Shown here: positions 6,292 to 8,379 of the stretch, piece by piece
How the letters are laid out: each line of letters opens with the position of its first letter
Position numbering within the stretch: the stretch's first letter is position 1
Source of the DNA: Caldisericota bacterium
GTDB taxonomy: Bacteria > CAIJMQ01 > JAADFP01
Length of the DNA stretch: 8,379 nt
Reading direction: 5' to 3'
Assembly (NCBI GenBank): GCA_013152825.1
Contig: JAADFP010000031.1
Location: 1-8,379, forward strand
Notes under the pieces: generated by a model
Told to the model about the DNA's origin: nothing
What the model saw: only the letters and a program-made list of their open reading frames with translations
Database searches by the model: none
Translations under genes and position numbers: made by a program

Positions 6292-8379
6292 CTACTTTCC
6301 TCCGTGCTTCTTTCTTAATTTCCCTGCTTCTTTGCTGGTGGGGAAACGGGTAAACAGCTCCTGGAAAACCTTATCAGCTTCTTCCTCTTTCCCCAACCTT
6401 TTCAGCGAAATTCCTGCCCTATAAAGCGCCTGGGGCACAAAGGGAGAATCCTGGTAAAGGTAAGCAAGTTTAAGATAATAGCGGTAGGCCTGGGCATAAG
6501 AACCCAGGGAGAAAAAGTATCCTCCCAGGGAGCAAAGAGCTTGCGGAGCATATTCCCCTCCCTCGGTAGCCCTTTTCCAATAGTCCACGGATTTACCTCC
6601 CTCCCCTTTCATGCTATAAGCCTCTCCCAGGAGAAAGTAAACTTTTCCTCTCAACCTGGAACGAGGATATTTCTCCAGGAACCCCTCCAGTCTCTTGATT
6701 CCTTCTGCCAGTTTACCGGAAAGCACTTCCACCTCGCCCTTCCCCACTGCTATAAGTTCCAGGTCTTCCCTGCTTTTAAACCTTTTCTCCATCTCACCAT
6801 AAACGAATAAAGAATTCTTGTAAGCCTTGTTTTTCAAAAAGTACTCAGCTAACCAGAGAAGAGTGCTCCTATCCACCGGATAGGAAGGAAACTTCTTCAA
6901 AATACTGAGAAAGACACGGGCAGAGTTTTCCTGCTCCCCTTTTAAAAAGTAGGTATAGGCTAAAAGATAGGTAACCTCCGGTGCATATCTTCCCCGGGGA
7001 AACTTGTCCAGGTAAAGACGAAAATAGCCAACAGCCGTGGACAGCTTGTCATTCCTCTTTGCCACTATCCCGGCTTGGTGTATAAGCTCCTCTTTCCAGG
7101 AGCTTTTTGGATATGCCTGCAGGAATTTCTCCACTCTTTTAAAAAATAGTGACAGTTTATTTTCTTTCAAAGCCACCTGCACCAGGTAGTAATCAGCTCC
7201 CTCAGCCCAATCACTGGCAGGTTGCGCCTTCTTTACCTGTTCAAAATCTTTTTCTGCGGCGGCATAATTCTCTAAATAGTAAAATCCCACCCCCCTGTGA
7301 AACAGAGCCGGGAGATAATACTTATGAGAAGGGAACAATTTCAAGAACAAAGTAAATAATTTGAGAGCATCCTGGTAACGTCCTACCTTTTCCAGGAGAA
7401 GCCCCTTCTGGTAGAGAAGCTCTGGATAATAAGGAGATTTTTGAAAAGAATCAATGTGCGCAAGGTAACTCAATGCCGAGGTGAAATTCCCTTCTTCACT
7501 ATCCATTTGAGAAAGGAGGAGTAAAGAGAGAGGAGCGTATTTGCTTTTCAGGGCAGATACTTCTTTCAAGATACTTCTGGCCTCATCTATCTTTCCTTCT
7601 TTTTTCTTCACCCGGGAGAGGAAGTAACGAGCTTCCGCATAATAGGGTGATTTCCTGGAGAGCAAAGAAAGATAATAAGTGCTCTTCTTTAAATCTCCCA
7701 GTTGCAGATTTACCTTGCCCTTCCACAACCACAAAGCCTCTTTAATCTTTGTCTCTTTTATGGATTTCTTCTCCAGGCTGGAGAACCATTTATTCGCTTC
7801 TTTCCAGTTACCTGCACGATAGTAGGATATCCCCATTCCCAGGATGGCATTATTTACCTGCTTGCTTGCAGGAAATTCCTGCAGTAACGCAGAAAAATAC
7901 CTGCGAGATTCCTGGTAGCGAGTAAGCTCCAGGCTTACCTTGCCCAGCGAGTAGAGAAGCTCCTCTTTAAGAGAAGGAGAGGGTGAGGAAGAGAGGGCAA
8001 AAAGAAAAAATTCTCTACTTAGCGCCTTTTTCCCTTTATCCCAGTAGAAAACCGCCAGGTTAAACCAGGCATAGGGAAGAACCGCACTGCTGGGGAATTC
8101 ACGCTTTAGTTGCTTAACATATTTCTGGGCTTCCTTTCCCTTACCCTCCCTCAGCATAAGCTCCCCCAGCAGGGAAAGCACCCCTTCCCTGAGCTCTCCC
8201 GGGATATTTGATTTTTCTAGTTTAGAAAGTATATTTTCTGCTTCCCTGTACCTTCCCTCTTCCAGATAAACCTGGCTTAGCCTGTATAACGCTTCTTTTT
8301 CTTTGTCGCCATGTAAAGAAATGACCTCTTTAAAATTTTTTTCGGCTTTTTTCCATTTTTTTAACTGGAAATAACACTC
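6292..8379 (-). CDS. Large tetratricopeptide-repeat protein, 5' end beyond the window
   Basis: The minus frame stays open from the stop (TAG, 6292-6294) to the right edge, giving 695 visible residues, so the N-terminus is missing. I count about 19 TPR-like helix pairs spaced 33-38 residues apart, the first one cut. Clear examples are ALYRLSQVYLEEGRYREA, AILGMGISYYRAGNWKEA, LLYQKGLLLEKVGRYQDA and ALYRAGISLKRLGKEEEA. Many repeats are joined by 'F/YPxS' turns (EFPSS, EFPAS, LFPSH, AYPKS, RFPTS), the style of BamD, CpoB/YbgF and related envelope TPR proteins. It is basic and rich in Lys, Tyr and Phe. A scaffold role in protein binding, perhaps in the periplasm, is inferred; a signal peptide or lipobox cannot be checked here. 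A GTG at 8181 looks like a start but is internal: the 66 codons upstream continue the same repeat pattern. It is the first visible gene of the minus operon. Confidence 0.9.
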   Translation of the reverse strand, partial: ECYFQLKKWKKAEKNFKEVISLHGDKEKEALYRLSQVYLEEGRYREAENILSKLEKSNIPGELREGVLSLLGELMLREGKGKEAQKYVKQLKREFPSSAVLPYAWFNLAVFYWDKGKKALSREFFLFALSSSPSPSLKEELLYSLGKVSLELTRYQESRRYFSALLQEFPASKQVNNAILGMGISYYRAGNWKEANKWFSSLEKKSIKETKIKEALWLWKGKVNLQLGDLKKSTYYLSLLSRKSPYYAEARYFLSRVKKKEGKIDEARSILKEVSALKSKYAPLSLLLLSQMDSEEGNFTSALSYLAHIDSFQKSPYYPELLYQKGLLLEKVGRYQDALKLFTLFLKLFPSHKYYLPALFHRGVGFYYLENYAAAEKDFEQVKKAQPASDWAEGADYYLVQVALKENKLSLFFKRVEKFLQAYPKSSWKEELIHQAGIVAKRNDKLSTAVGYFRLYLDKFPRGRYAPEVTYLLAYTYFLKGEQENSARVFLSILKKFPSYPVDRSTLLWLAEYFLKNKAYKNSLFVYGEMEKRFKSREDLELIAVGKGEVEVLSGKLAEGIKRLEGFLEKYPRSRLRGKVYFLLGEAYSMKGEGGKSVDYWKRATEGGEYAPQALCSLGGYFFSLGSYAQAYRYYLKLAYLYQDSPFVPQALYRAGISLKRLGKEEEADKVFQELFTRFPTSKEAGKLRKKHGGK

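Larger units (their letters stand above)
2447..8379 (-). other. Five-gene minus-strand operon (TPR, acyP, MBL hydrolase, ktrB, M42)
   Basis: The genes follow each other with gaps of 1 nt, a 1-nt overlap, 0 nt and 17 nt, and no promoter- or terminator-like sequence fits between them. They are therefore very likely transcribed together from a promoter right of the window. The tightest junctions (TGATG and TAG-ATG) suggest translational coupling of acylphosphatase, metallohydrolase and K+ transporter. No intrinsic terminator is visible just after the M42 stop. Confidence 0.8.

Noticed and set aside
6292..8379. Naming the TPR protein BamD or CpoB
   Set aside because: About 19 repeats is far more than either has, and the N-terminal signal or lipobox is outside the window.
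1..8379. CRISPR array, tRNA, insertion sequence or phage remnant
   Set aside because: No regularly spaced direct repeats, cloverleaf-like sequence, transposase or integrase motif was found on either strand.

Overview
The window is a gene-dense stretch of bacterial chromosome of moderate G+C (mid-40s % by eye). Coding strands are purine-rich, arginine is mostly AGA/AGG, and some starts are non-ATG. No rRNA, tRNA, CRISPR array, insertion sequence or phage gene is visible. The source cannot be named. The TPR protein has the 'FPxS' repeat style of BamD/CpoB-like envelope proteins, and a KtrB-type K+ channel and an M42 aminopeptidase are present. This would suit an uncultivated, perhaps anaerobic or thermophilic, lineage, but that is inference.

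Layout, plus strand (1-2445): the last 26 codons of an upstream gene, which look like the tail of an ABC-transporter ATPase; then a membrane-anchored GAF-GGDEF diguanylate cyclase with a TTG start; then a 257-bp non-coding gap; then a DEDDh 3'-5' exonuclease whose C-terminus looks like a WYL domain. The gap holds an imperfect 10-bp inverted repeat and an extended -10 element placed so that the exonuclease mRNA may start at its own ATG (leaderless).

Layout, minus strand (2447-8379): five genes packed head to tail, probably one operon transcribed right to left from a promoter outside the window. In transcription order they are a large TPR protein (5' end cut by the window edge), acylphosphatase, an MBL-fold metallohydrolase, a KtrB/TrkH K+ transporter with an extended N-terminus, and an M42 metallo-aminopeptidase. 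Junctions are 1 nt, a 1-nt overlap (TGATG), 0 nt and 17 nt. The two strands converge tail to tail with one base between the stop codons.

How the genes work together: nothing forms an obvious named pathway. The minus operon mixes envelope scaffolding, small-molecule phosphate hydrolysis, a hydrolase of unknown substrate, K+ uptake and peptide degradation, as in a housekeeping operon. The cyclase adds c-di-GMP signalling. The features most worth following are the exonuclease-WYL architecture with its leaderless promoter, the degenerate c-di-GMP inhibitory site, the KtrB with no visible KtrA partner, and a marked excess of CCWGG pentamers across all genes. I see no convincing new multi-gene defence or mobile system here.
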